Of a stretch of DNA of 64,000 nucleotides, positions 44,860 to 51,706 are shown piece by piece. A program made the translations under genes and the position numbers. The DNA comes from Candidatus Amarobacter glycogenicus. Its GTDB lineage: Bacteria > Chloroflexota > Dehalococcoidia > Tepidiformales > Tepidiformaceae. Below the pieces are notes generated by a model. The model saw only the letters and a list, made by a program, of their open reading frames with translations. It did not search any database and was not told the DNA's origin. Where the stretch lies: NCBI GenBank assembly GCA_016719395.1, contig JADJZF010000003.1, positions 124,001 through 188,000 on the forward strand, in the 5' to 3' direction. Numbering within the stretch: position 1 is the first letter of the stretch; each line of letters starts with the position of its first letter.

Positions 44860-46650
44860 TTATCCCCAGAGGGTGAGCGACTTCTCGTCGCGCTCCTTGC
44901 GGAGACGGCTGAGGATCTCGGTGACAGGGACCGACCCGACGTCGCCGCCGCCGCGGATGCGCAGGGCCGCGGCCTGGGCCTCGGCCTCGCGGTCACCGAC
45001 GACGAGCATGTAGGGCACCTTCCGCAGCTGGGCATCACGGATCTTCGCGTTCATTCGCTCGCCACGACTGTCGACGTCCACTCGCAGTTTCGCCGTACTC
45101 AGTTGCCTGGCGACCTCTTCCGCGTATTCGATGTGGCGGTCGGCGATCGGGATGACGACGGCCTGGACAGGTGACAACCAGAGCGGGAAATTGCCCTCGT
45201 ACTCCTCGATGAGCAACGCAACCATGCGCTCCATCGTGGAGAGAACGCCCCGGTGGACGATGATCGGCTGGTGGCGGGCGCCGTCTTCCCCGATGTACTC
45301 GAGTTCAAACTGGGCCGGCAGGTGGAAATCGACCTGGACCGTGACGAGCGTCTCGTCCTTCCCCGCAGCCGTCTGGAACTGGACGTCAATCTTGGGGCCG
45401 TAGAAGGCGGCTTCGTCCTTCGCTTCGAAGTACTCGAGGCCGACGCGGTCGAGGACGCGGCGGAGGAGGCTTTCGCCCATCTCCCACATCGGCGGGTTAT
45501 CGACGTACTTTTCCTTGTTCTCCGGATCGCCGAGGGAGAGGCGGTAGCGGTAGTTCTTCAGTCCAAGGGTGCCGTAGACGTGTTCCATGAGCGCGAGGAC
45601 GCCCTCGACTTCGGCTTCGACCATGGCCTCGTTCGCGCAGAAGATATGGGCGTCGTTGAGGGTCATGATGCGGACGCGGCTCATGCCCTGGACCTGGCCG
45701 CTCTTCTCCCAGCGGTGCATGTTGCCGAGTTCGGCGATGCGCATTGGCATTTCGCGGTAGGAATGGAGTTCCGATTCGAACACCATGATGTGGTGCGGGC
45801 AGTTCATCGGGCGCAGGCAGTATTCCTCGCCGTCGCGCTCCATCACCGGGTACATGCTCTCCTGGTAATGGTCCCAGTGACCGGAACGCTCGTACAACTC
45901 GCGTTTGCCGACGTTCGGCGTAATGACATGCTGGTATCCGCGCTCGATCTCGAGGTCCTCGATCCAACGGACGAGTTCGCGCCGGATCGTCGCACCGTTC
46001 GGCAGCCAGATAACGTGGCCGGGGCCGATGTTCTCGATCAGGTCGAAAATCTTGAGCTCTTTGCCGATCCGGCGATGGTCCCGGCGACGCGCTTCTTCTA
46101 ACTGGTGCTCGTATTCGGCCAGTTCTTCGGCGGTTTCGAAGAGGGCGCCGTAGACTCGCTGAAGCTGCGGATTCTTTTCGCTGCCCCGCCAGTAGGCGCC
46201 GGCGATGCTCATGAGCTTGAATGCACCGATCTGGCTGGTGTTGCCGACGTGGCCGCCGCGGCAGAGGTCCGTGAATTCGGCGTGCGAGCACTGCGTGACG
46301 CTGCCTTCTTCCAGGTCGGCGAGTAGGTCGAGCTTGAAGGGCTGACCGGCCCACTTCTGGTGGGCCTCGGCCTTGCTCAGGCTCGACATCACGAACCTGT
46401 GCTTCCCCTTCATGGACTTTCGCATGCGCGCATCAAGCCACACGAGGTCCTCGGGCGTAAGCGAACGGGGAAGCCGGAAGTCGTAGTAGAAACCCGTATC
46501 AATGGGCGGCCCGATGCCAAGTTCGGCATCCGGCATGAGTTCGACCATCGCCTCGGCGAGGACGTGGGCGGCGGAGTGGCGCATCCGGTTGAGGCGCTCC
46601 TCCTTGGGCAGGGACTTGAAGTCTTCCTTGGGTTCGATGGCGTCAGCCAT
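44860..46650 (-). CDS. thrS: threonyl-tRNA synthetase without TGS domain
   Basis: This 596-residue class II synthetase charges tRNA-Thr. It begins directly with the editing domain (RHSAAHVLAEAMVELMP, and HAEFTDLCRGGH with the second zinc/editing motif), so the N-terminal TGS (N1) domain of E. coli ThrRS is absent. The catalytic core has RPMNCPHHIMVF (zinc Cys), ERSGHWDHYQESMYP, FGPKID-like AFYGPKIDVQFQ and PIIVHRGVLSTMERMVALLIE. The anticodon-binding domain is AVVIPIADRHIEYAEEV onward. ATG 46650 follows AGGAG; the frame continues upstream into the leader but is not homologous. The leader carries a T-box riboswitch. Confidence 0.95.
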   Translation of the reverse strand: MADAIEPKEDFKSLPKEERLNRMRHSAAHVLAEAMVELMPDAELGIGPPIDTGFYYDFRLPRSLTPEDLVWLDARMRKSMKGKHRFVMSSLSKAEAHQKWAGQPFKLDLLADLEEGSVTQCSHAEFTDLCRGGHVGNTSQIGAFKLMSIAGAYWRGSEKNPQLQRVYGALFETAEELAEYEHQLEEARRRDHRRIGKELKIFDLIENIGPGHVIWLPNGATIRRELVRWIEDLEIERGYQHVITPNVGKRELYERSGHWDHYQESMYPVMERDGEEYCLRPMNCPHHIMVFESELHSYREMPMRIAELGNMHRWEKSGQVQGMSRVRIMTLNDAHIFCANEAMVEAEVEGVLALMEHVYGTLGLKNYRYRLSLGDPENKEKYVDNPPMWEMGESLLRRVLDRVGLEYFEAKDEAAFYGPKIDVQFQTAAGKDETLVTVQVDFHLPAQFELEYIGEDGARHQPIIVHRGVLSTMERMVALLIEEYEGNFPLWLSPVQAVVIPIADRHIEYAEEVARQLSTAKLRVDVDSRGERMNAKIRDAQLRKVPYMLVVGDREAEAQAAALRIRGGGDVGSVPVTEILSRLRKERDEKSLTLWG

Positions 46651-46802
46651 GGTGACAACTCCTGTAGGTGGGGGAGGGGAAGGGCGAGTGGGAGGCGGCC
46701 GTGAGCCGCGCGGGAGTGGCCGCCGGCAGGTACACACGTCGAACTTCGAGATGCACAATCATTTGGGTTGGGCCTTCCCGGACGGCAGCGTTTCGTCGTG
46801 CC

Positions 46803-47031
46803 GTTGGGACGGGCGACGCGCCCGTGGTTCCACCCAACTTCGTCCTCCGCAGAGAAGGACCTCGCAATTGGCCGCTAACGGTGGCCAACCGGGCCGCCTT
46901 ATCGCCCTGCTGAAGGAGCGCTTCGACGCCGGCTCGCGGGTGGTTTTCGCCTGCCTGTGTCGCGCTTCCAGCCGGTGGCGCGGACTCTCTGGTGGGGCAG
47001 CGGGCTACTCGTCCCGGTCGATGCCTTTGGT
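46803..47031 (-). promoter_or_regulatory. T-box riboswitch of thrS (specifier ACC)
   Basis: The minus-strand leader contains the T-box core GGGTGGAACCACGGG at 46835-46821. GTTGGG and CCCAAC flank it as the A1 helix, and ACGGGCG-CGT-CGCCCGT (46825-46809) forms the A2 hairpin, giving a complete antiterminator. Upstream lie the stem I elements AGTA (47009-47006) and AGAGAG (46990-46985). GCGAAAACCACC carries ACC codons at 46944-46942 and 46941-46939, matching threonine. A TATAGT -10 box at 47044-47039 would start the RNA near 47031. No U-tract terminator is seen in the 150 nt before the ATG, so the output may be translational. Confidence 0.85.
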
Positions 47032-47038
47032 TCGGAAG

Positions 47039-47044
47039 ACTATA
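47039..47044 (-). promoter_or_regulatory. -10 box of the thrS T-box transcript
   Basis: TATAGT on the minus strand lies 8 nt before the predicted 5' end of the T-box leader. The -35 region would sit near 47062-47067 (no good match) and close to the poly-G tract, where sequence is doubtful. Confidence 0.5.
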
Positions 47045-47146
47045 TCACGCCGCGTGGACGGGGCTTTGGCGGGAAGGGGGGCCGGGCGGGGTGCCTGCCG
47101 GGTGTTTCTTGGGTGCCGTGGCCGGGCGCGGCGGGCCCCGGGCGCC

Positions 47147-47172
47147 GGGGGGGGGGGGGGGGGGGGGGGGGG
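47147..47172. repeat. 26-nt poly-G run, probable artefact
   Basis: An uninterrupted run of 26 G is preceded by about 90 nt of G-biased sequence. It falls between the thrS promoter and the 5' end of a membrane-protein gene whose N-terminus is missing. The pattern resembles the tracts at 39.7 and 57.5 kb. Confidence 0.75.
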
Positions 47173-47445
47173 TGGGTCTCTTCGGCCGGGGCCCGGTGGG
47201 TGCTGATGGCATTCCCGAACGTCTTCGAGTTCTGGTACGTGGCGAACGCAGGGATCCTTCACCGGCACCCGGGGGCCGTGCTCACGCCGCGCCGGGCGGC
47301 CGCCATCCTCGCGGTCGCGCTCCCGCTGAAGCTGTTCCAGGAGTACGTCTTGCATTACGGCAGATGGCTCGACAGCTTCACGGCCGTGGAGGCGGTCGAG
47401 GCGATCTGGCGCGCTGCGACGGTCCGGCCACGCGCCGGAAGGTAG
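47173..47445 (+). CDS. C-terminal fragment of a membrane protein
   Basis: After the poly-G run a natural-looking frame reads VLMAFPNVFEFWYVANAGILHRHPGAVLTPRRAAAILAVALPLKLFQEYVLHYGRWLDSF and ends at 47445. One or two hydrophobic helices are visible (RRAAAILAVALPLKLF). The N-terminal part seems lost in the G-rich tract, so neither length nor family can be given. Confidence 0.45.
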   Translation, partial: WVSSAGARWVLMAFPNVFEFWYVANAGILHRHPGAVLTPRRAAAILAVALPLKLFQEYVLHYGRWLDSFTAVEAVEAIWRAATVRPRAGR

Positions 47446-47484
47446 AGGCCTCACCAGCGGCGCTGGGGAACAGAACCGAGGATG

Positions 47485-47694
47485 TCAGCGAGTGGCCGTG
47501 GCTTCGGCCGAGCGCCAGAGTGCATGTTCGGCGTCGGTCCATGCCGGCCCAAGGAGCTTCGAAGCGCCGCGGATGCTCGACACCTTGTCCCATGCCTGGC
47601 GGGCGGGTTCGGTGACCGCGTGGCCGCAGGAGAGACAGGAGATAGAGGCGTGGCTGGACACGATCGAAGGCGATGCGCAGCGCGGACATTTCAT
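47485..47694 (-). CDS. small zinc-ribbon protein of unknown function
   Basis: This 69-residue protein has an N-terminal zinc ribbon MKCPRCASPSIVSSHASISCLSCGH (CxxC, 14 residues, CxxC) and a short helical tail. I do not recognise the family. Its ATG overlaps the stop of the upstream small gene (ATGA), so it belongs to the minus-strand small-protein cluster from 48473 down. Confidence 0.6.
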   Translation of the reverse strand: MKCPRCASPSIVSSHASISCLSCGHAVTEPARQAWDKVSSIRGASKLLGPAWTDAEHALWRSAEATATR

Positions 47695-47871
47695 GACGGG
47701 TCGCTCGTGCCGCGCTGCCCGCCGAGTTCAGATTCCATGCGAGCGCGAGTTGCCGCCTGCTCGGCGGGCGTCACCGGCGAGGCGTCGATCGTGAAATTAC
47801 CCTTGCCGGGTGATCCGCAAGCCACTTGTCGTGGTCGTCTTTGCGGCGAAGTAGTCGATCAGAATTCCCAT
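47691..47871 (-). CDS. small acidic protein, two frameshifts
   Basis: GGAGG precedes ATG 47871, and the start reads MGILIDYFAAK. The next segment, DDHDKWLADHPA, is in a second frame, and the last, GNFTIDASPVTPAEQAATRARMESELGG, in a third, ending at a TGA that overlaps the next ATG. Two missing bases would give one 60-residue protein. The tight overlap and Shine-Dalgarno make it likely to be a real gene despite the broken frame. No family is recognised. Confidence 0.5.
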
Positions 47872-48048
47872 GGGTGCCTCCAGGACTGGTCGCTATCACA
47901 AGCGGCGGAGGCAACAGCGGCGGAGCTGGAGTCGGCGCAGGGTGTGGGGCTGGTTGGATTTGGGCATCGTACCCGCCCTGTCAAGGTGCCCTCTCGGGGA
48001 AAGGACCGCACCGGTGCGACGGTGACGGTCAGATACCTTCGACGGCTG

Positions 48049-48267
48049 CTACCTGGCCAATTCGCGGTCAAGCGCTTCTTCGTCGAGGGTCTGGGCACGC
48101 TGGTTTGCCTGGTCGCAGTCGCGTTCGACACGCTCGCGAGCGGAACGGTGGTCGCTCGATCCCCAGGTACTGGTCTTTCGGGCGACGGCGTCGAGTTCAT
48201 CGAGAGCGAGCCGCCGGGCTTCTTCGGCCCGTGAAACCAATGCTGCGACCTTCTGCTTCCGGTCCAA
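48049..48267 (-). CDS. small charged helical protein
   Basis: This 72-residue protein starts at TTG 48267, four bases after GGAGG. DRKQKVAALVSRAEEARRLALDELDAVARK and SARERVERDCDQANQRAQTLDEEALDRELAR are highly charged and predict two long helices or a coiled coil. No family is recognised. It lies 29 nt downstream of another small gene on the same strand. The 177 nt between it and the next gene contain a TTGACA but no clear promoter. Confidence 0.55.
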   Translation of the reverse strand: MDRKQKVAALVSRAEEARRLALDELDAVARKTSTWGSSDHRSARERVERDCDQANQRAQTLDEEALDRELAR

Positions 48268-48296
48268 TGGACCTCCATTCGTTGCGAGAGGGCGGA

Positions 48297-48473
48297 TTAC
48301 TTGCGTCGAAGCCGGCCGTACGCGCTGGGGGCGAGGATCTGGCCGAATTCCCGGGAGGCACCGCAATCGCGGCAGAGCCCGGTGGAAACGCCCCCAACAG
48401 GCGAGCCGAGCTTCCAATGGTGCGTGCAGACGACTGGCATCTCGGCGGGGGACTCTTCGGGGAGCGTTTCCAT
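48297..48473 (-). CDS. small CxHHW zinc-finger-like protein
   Basis: This 58-residue protein has VVCTHHWKLGSPVGGVSTGLCRDCGASREFGQIL as its core: Cys-x-His-His-Trp, about 15 residues, then CxxCG and REF. The four Cys/His could bind zinc. The same core occurs in the small protein at 51275-51445 (CVHHWVLE...RCKKCGKEREF), so they are paralogues. No function is known to me. It is first in the minus-strand small-gene cluster and diverges from ffh. Confidence 0.6.
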   Translation of the reverse strand: METLPEESPAEMPVVCTHHWKLGSPVGGVSTGLCRDCGASREFGQILAPSAYGRLRRK

Positions 48474-48554
48474 CCTTTCACGGTACACGTTTTTGGGTCG
48501 CGGCGTACGCCCGGCCGGGAACGGCGACCGGTGCCGCCTGCGCGGCGCCTCCCG

Positions 48555-48560
48555 TACACT
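48555..48560 (+). promoter_or_regulatory. -10-like box just upstream of ffh
   Basis: TACACT ends 8 nt before the ATG at 48569. The spacer TGAGGACA contains GAGG, which could be a short Shine-Dalgarno, so a leaderless or very short leader is possible. Confidence 0.4.
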
Positions 48561-48568
48561 TGAGGACA

Positions 48569-49695
48569 ATGTTCGAATCGCTGACCGATAAGCTGCAGGG
48601 CGCGTTCCGGAAGTTCGGCGCGCGCGGGATAGTGACCGAGGAAGATCTCGACCAGGCATTGCGCGAAGTGCGCATGGCGATGCTGGAAGCGGACGTGAAC
48701 TTCAAGGTCGTACGCGAGTTCACAACTCGGGTGAAGGAGAAGGCGCTGGGTGCGCAGGTGTTGCGCAGCCTCTCGCCGGCCCAGCAGGTCATCGACATCG
48801 TCCACCAGGAGCTCATCGACATCCTCGGCGGTGCGGCGCCGCAACTCGCGACGTCCTCGCGGCCCCCGACCGTGATCATGCTCGTCGGACTCCAGGGATC
48901 GGGAAAAACGACGAGCATCGCCAAGCTGGCGAACCTGCTGAAGAAGCAGGGCAACCGGCCGCTCGTCGTCGCCTGCGACGTCTACCGACCGGCCGCCGTC
49001 GAACAACTGGTGACGCTGGCGAAGGCGCTCGATGTGCCCTACCACGAAGAAGGTACGACCCAGAAGCCCTCGGTCATCGCCGCGAACGGGCTGGAGAAAG
49101 CGAAGCGCATGAACGCGACGCACCTCCTCGTCGATACCGCCGGCCGCCTCCACATCGACGAAGAGATGATGAAAGAGGTCTCGGACCTCCGTTCACAGCT
49201 GGCTCCGGAAGAGGTGCTCTTCGTGGCCGACGCGATGGCGGGCCAGGATGCGGTCACCGCGGCAAAGGAGTTCCATGACAAGGTCGGGACGACCGGGCTC
49301 ATCCTCACAAAGATGGACGGCGATGCCCGCGGTGGAGCGGCCCTGAGCATCCGCCAGGTCACGGGGGTGCCGGTGAAATTCATCGGCATGGGCGAGAAGT
49401 CCGACGCCCTGGAACCGTTCTACCCGGATCGGCTGGCCGGGCGCATCCTCGGTATGGGCGACATGCTTTCGCTCATCGAGCGCGCCAAGGACACGATGGG
49501 CGATGAGGACACCGACCGGTTCTCGGAGAAAATGAAGAAGGGCACCCGGACAAGATCGACGGGAAGCGGCGCAAGCGGATCGCACGCGGCAGCGGTACCG
49601 ACGCCTCGCAGGTGAACCAGTTGCTCAAGCAGTTCTTCGAGGCGCGGAAGATTGCCAAGACGCTGAGCAGCGGCAAGATGCCGATGTTCAGGTAA
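48569..49695 (+). CDS. ffh: signal recognition particle protein Ffh, M domain incomplete (frameshift plus deletion)
   Basis: This is the SRP54 GTPase that targets ribosomes to the membrane. The N and G domains are complete: MFESLTDKLQGAFRKF, GLQGSGKTTSIAKLA (G1), DTAGRLHIDEEM, TKMDGDARGGAALS and GMGEKSDALEPFYPDRLAGRILGMGD. After SEKMKKG the sequence jumps to HPDKIDGKRRKRIARGSGTDASQVNQLLKQFFEARKIAKTL in another frame. Roughly 70 residues expected here, including the signal-binding finger loop, are missing. As ffh is essential, an assembly deletion is more likely than a true mutation. It is upstream of rpsP, the usual neighbour. Confidence 0.9.
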
Positions 49696-49884
49696 GAGGG
49701 GCACCCGGCGACGCAGAAAGCCGGAACATCTCGGTGGCGACGAGCCGTTACCTCCCCTCGGAGAAGGCAACGGCGCCGGGTGTGGCATGCTCGATCGCTT
49801 CGCGTCGAAAGCACGGATGATGTACCGTAAGTTGAAGTGCATTTTTCCGCCCGCTTTCGGAGCGGGTGTATTCCAGGAGTAGCA

Positions 49885-50316
49885 ATGATCCGGATCCGCC
49901 TGAAGCGCATCGGCAAGAAGCGCCACCCGTTCTACCGCGTCGTCGTCGCGGATAAGCCCGACAAGCGCGACGGTCGATTCATCGAGAACCTCGGCTCGTA
50001 CGATCCCCACTCCGATCCGCCGTCCATCATCGTCGACGGCGAGAAGGCGAAAGAGTGGCTCAAGAAGGGCGCCCAGCCTTCAGAGTCGGCCGAAAAGCTC
50101 CTCGTCCGCGCCGGCGTGATCGAAAAGAAAGCTCCCGTCGTCAAGGCGAAGCTCGAGGTCAAGCGCGCGGAGCAAGCTAAGGCCGCCGAAGCTCGGGCCA
50201 AGGTCCGCGCTGAAGAAGCCGAAAAGGCAGCAAAGGCCGAAGCCGCTGCTGCTGCTAAAGCCGCCGCCGAAGCAGCGAAGGCCGCTGCAGAACCAGAAGC
50301 ACCCGCCGAGGAGTAG
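49885..50316 (+). CDS. rpsP: 30S ribosomal protein S16 with C-terminal extension
   Basis: This is a 143-residue S16. The ribosomal domain is residues 1-80 (MIRIRLKRIGKKRHPFYRVVVAD, GRFIENLGSYDP). The remaining 60 residues are an Ala/Lys/Glu-rich tail likely to form a long helix; E. coli S16 has 82 residues. ATG 49885 has a CAGGAG upstream. The order rpsP-khpA-rimM is the classical one. A -10-like TACCGT lies at 49823. Confidence 0.96.
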   Translation: MIRIRLKRIGKKRHPFYRVVVADKPDKRDGRFIENLGSYDPHSDPPSIIVDGEKAKEWLKKGAQPSESAEKLLVRAGVIEKKAPVVKAKLEVKRAEQAKAAEARAKVRAEEAEKAAKAEAAAAAKAAAEAAKAAAEPEAPAEE

Positions 50317-50319
50317 TCC

Positions 50320-50565
50320 GTGGCAAACACCATGATGGGCGAGGTTATCGAATACCTCGCACGGGAACTGGTCGACCACCCCGAAGAAGTCCGTGTGACC
50401 GAGCTGGAAGACGGGGACCGGGTCAGCATCCGCCTCGATGTCGCCGAGGATGATTGGGGCAAGGTCATCGGCAAGGGCGGCCGCATCGCGAGTTCGCTCC
50501 GGGCCCTCGTCAAAGTCGCCGCGGTCCGGGAGGACGTGCGCGTAAACCTGGAGATCGGCGACTGA
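50320..50565 (+). CDS. khpA: KH-domain RNA-binding protein KhpA
   Basis: This 81-residue single KH domain contains DWGKVIGKGGRIASSLRALVKVAA, with the GxxG loop GKGG that contacts RNA. KhpA binds many transcripts, usually with KhpB, and is nearly always encoded between rpsP and rimM. The start is GTG, 3 nt after the rpsP stop. Confidence 0.93.
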   Translation: MANTMMGEVIEYLARELVDHPEEVRVTELEDGDRVSIRLDVAEDDWGKVIGKGGRIASSLRALVKVAAVREDVRVNLEIGD

Positions 50566-51167
50566 CCGGCGAAGAACTCGCGCCCCCTGTAGAGACGTCG
50601 CCCGCCGCGCCGAAGGCCCGCCGGGAGCGCCCCCTTAACCCCACAACCACGCCCAGGGAACCGCGCCCCGGCTACACCGCCGTGGGGCGAGTCTTGCGTC
50701 CGCACGCATTGCGCGGCGAAATCCGGGCGCTGGCTTACTCCCCGACGGCCCGGAACCTCCAGCGGGGGCGGCCGGTCTACCTGGACGGAATCAGGCGGGT
50801 AGTGGAACGGGCGCGGCCCGACCAGGAGCACTGGATCCTCAAGTTGAGCGGCATCAACAACCGTAACGACGTGGAAAGCCTCCGCGGCGAACTCCTGGAA
50901 GCGGCCGACAACGACGTCCAGCGAGACGACGACGAGTCGTTCTTCGTGCATGAACTGATCGGCCTGCGGGTGGTCATCACCGGTGGCGAAGACCTCGGGC
51001 GTATCACCGAGGTGCTCCAGACCGGTGCGAACGATGTTTACGTGGTGACCGGAGATCGGAGCGAAATCCTGGTGCCGGCGATCGGCGGAGTCATCGACGC
51101 CATCGATGTGACGGGTGGGGTGGTATCCATTACACCTTTGCCGGGCATGCTGGACGAATCGAAATAA
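50562..51167 (+). CDS. rimM: 16S rRNA processing protein RimM, start codon uncertain
   Basis: This ribosome maturation factor assists 30S head assembly near S19. TAVGRVLRPHALRGEIRALAYS is the N-terminal RimM barrel and ESFFVHELIGLRVVI, LGRITEVLQTGANDVYVV, ILVPAIGGVIDAIDV the PRC-barrel domain. Between the khpA stop and the first conserved strand there is no ATG, GTG or TTG in frame. CTG 50562 overlaps the khpA TGA (CTGA) exactly where ATGA would be expected, so it is given as the start. GTG 50682 would remove the residues before the first strand. Confidence 0.9.
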   Translation: MTGEELAPPVETSPAAPKARRERPLNPTTTPREPRPGYTAVGRVLRPHALRGEIRALAYSPTARNLQRGRPVYLDGIRRVVERARPDQEHWILKLSGINNRNDVESLRGELLEAADNDVQRDDDESFFVHELIGLRVVITGGEDLGRITEVLQTGANDVYVVTGDRSEILVPAIGGVIDAIDVTGGVVSITPLPGMLDESK

Positions 51168-51171
51168 GCCA

Positions 51172-51200
51172 TTGAAACCGTCTATAGCTGGGACTACACT
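51172..51200 (+). promoter_or_regulatory. sigma-70-like promoter of the small CxHHW gene
   Basis: TTGAAA (51172-51177), 17 nt, then TACACT (51195-51200). Transcription would begin near 51207, about 68 nt before the ATG at 51275. Confidence 0.6.
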
Positions 51201-51274
51201 GCCGAGCGGCCGGTGGCGGGGTGATGGTCACCCTCGGCCGTTCATCACGAGTGAATAATTCGAGGGGTGTATGC

Positions 51275-51445
51275 ATGTCCAAAGCCGAGGCGCTCCAAAT
51301 GGTCGCTGACTGTGTCCATCATTGGGTACTGGAACCTCCGAGAGGGGAGCTGACGCCGGGACGTTGCAAGAAGTGTGGGAAGGAAAGGGAGTTCACGGGA
51401 GAGACGAGCTATCGCATCGGTCGGGGTTCTTCCCACCGTTCCTAG
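51275..51445 (+). CDS. small CxHHW zinc-finger-like protein
   Basis: This 56-residue protein reads ADCVHHWVLEPPRGELTPGRCKKCGKEREF, with four potential zinc ligands (C-x-H-H and CxxC). It is a paralogue of the 58-residue protein at 48297-48473. Its own promoter (51172-51200) and an AGGGG before the ATG indicate separate expression. Function is unknown; nucleic-acid or ribosome binding would be a guess. Confidence 0.65.
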   Translation: MSKAEALQMVADCVHHWVLEPPRGELTPGRCKKCGKEREFTGETSYRIGRGSSHRS

Positions 51446-51458
51446 TTGAATCCCACGG

Positions 51459-51488
51459 TTGACCCATTCGCGGGCCGCTCCATACGAT
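51459..51488 (+). promoter_or_regulatory. promoter of tRNA-Ala
   Basis: TTGACC (51459-51464), 18 nt, then TACGAT (51483-51488). The predicted start is about 24 nt before the mature tRNA 5' end. Confidence 0.6.
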
Positions 51489-51518
51489 GTGAACTGGAGC
51501 GGCCCGTTTGTTGTAGTC

Positions 51519-51594
51519 GGGGACGTAGCTCATCTGGGAGAGCGCAGCGTTCGCATCGCTGAGGTAAGGGGTTCGAGTCCCCTCGTCTCCACCA
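51519..51594 (+). tRNA. tRNA-Ala (CGC)
   Basis: A complete cloverleaf: acceptor GGGGACG/CGTCTCC, D-stem GCTC/GAGC, anticodon stem CAGCG/CGCTG with loop TTCGCAT, and T-stem AGGGG/CCCCT with loop TTCGAGT. The anticodon CGC is at 51552-51554 and reads GCG. The acceptor stem has the G3-U70 wobble pair that defines alanine tRNAs. The CCA end is encoded. Confidence 0.95.
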
Positions 51595-51706
51595 ACCCCT
51601 CCCGACGGGACGACGCGCCTGGTCACCTGGTGGTTGTGAACTTCCCGGCCCATCGCGGCGGGCAGAACGAGCACCGGGAATGTGTTCCACGGCTCGAGCC
51701 GGCGCC

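Noticed and set aside
46679..47206. Overlapping plus-strand open frames between thrS and the poly-G run
   Set aside because: They run antisense to the T-box leader, read into the poly-G tract and look like no protein. The leader structure explains the sequence better.
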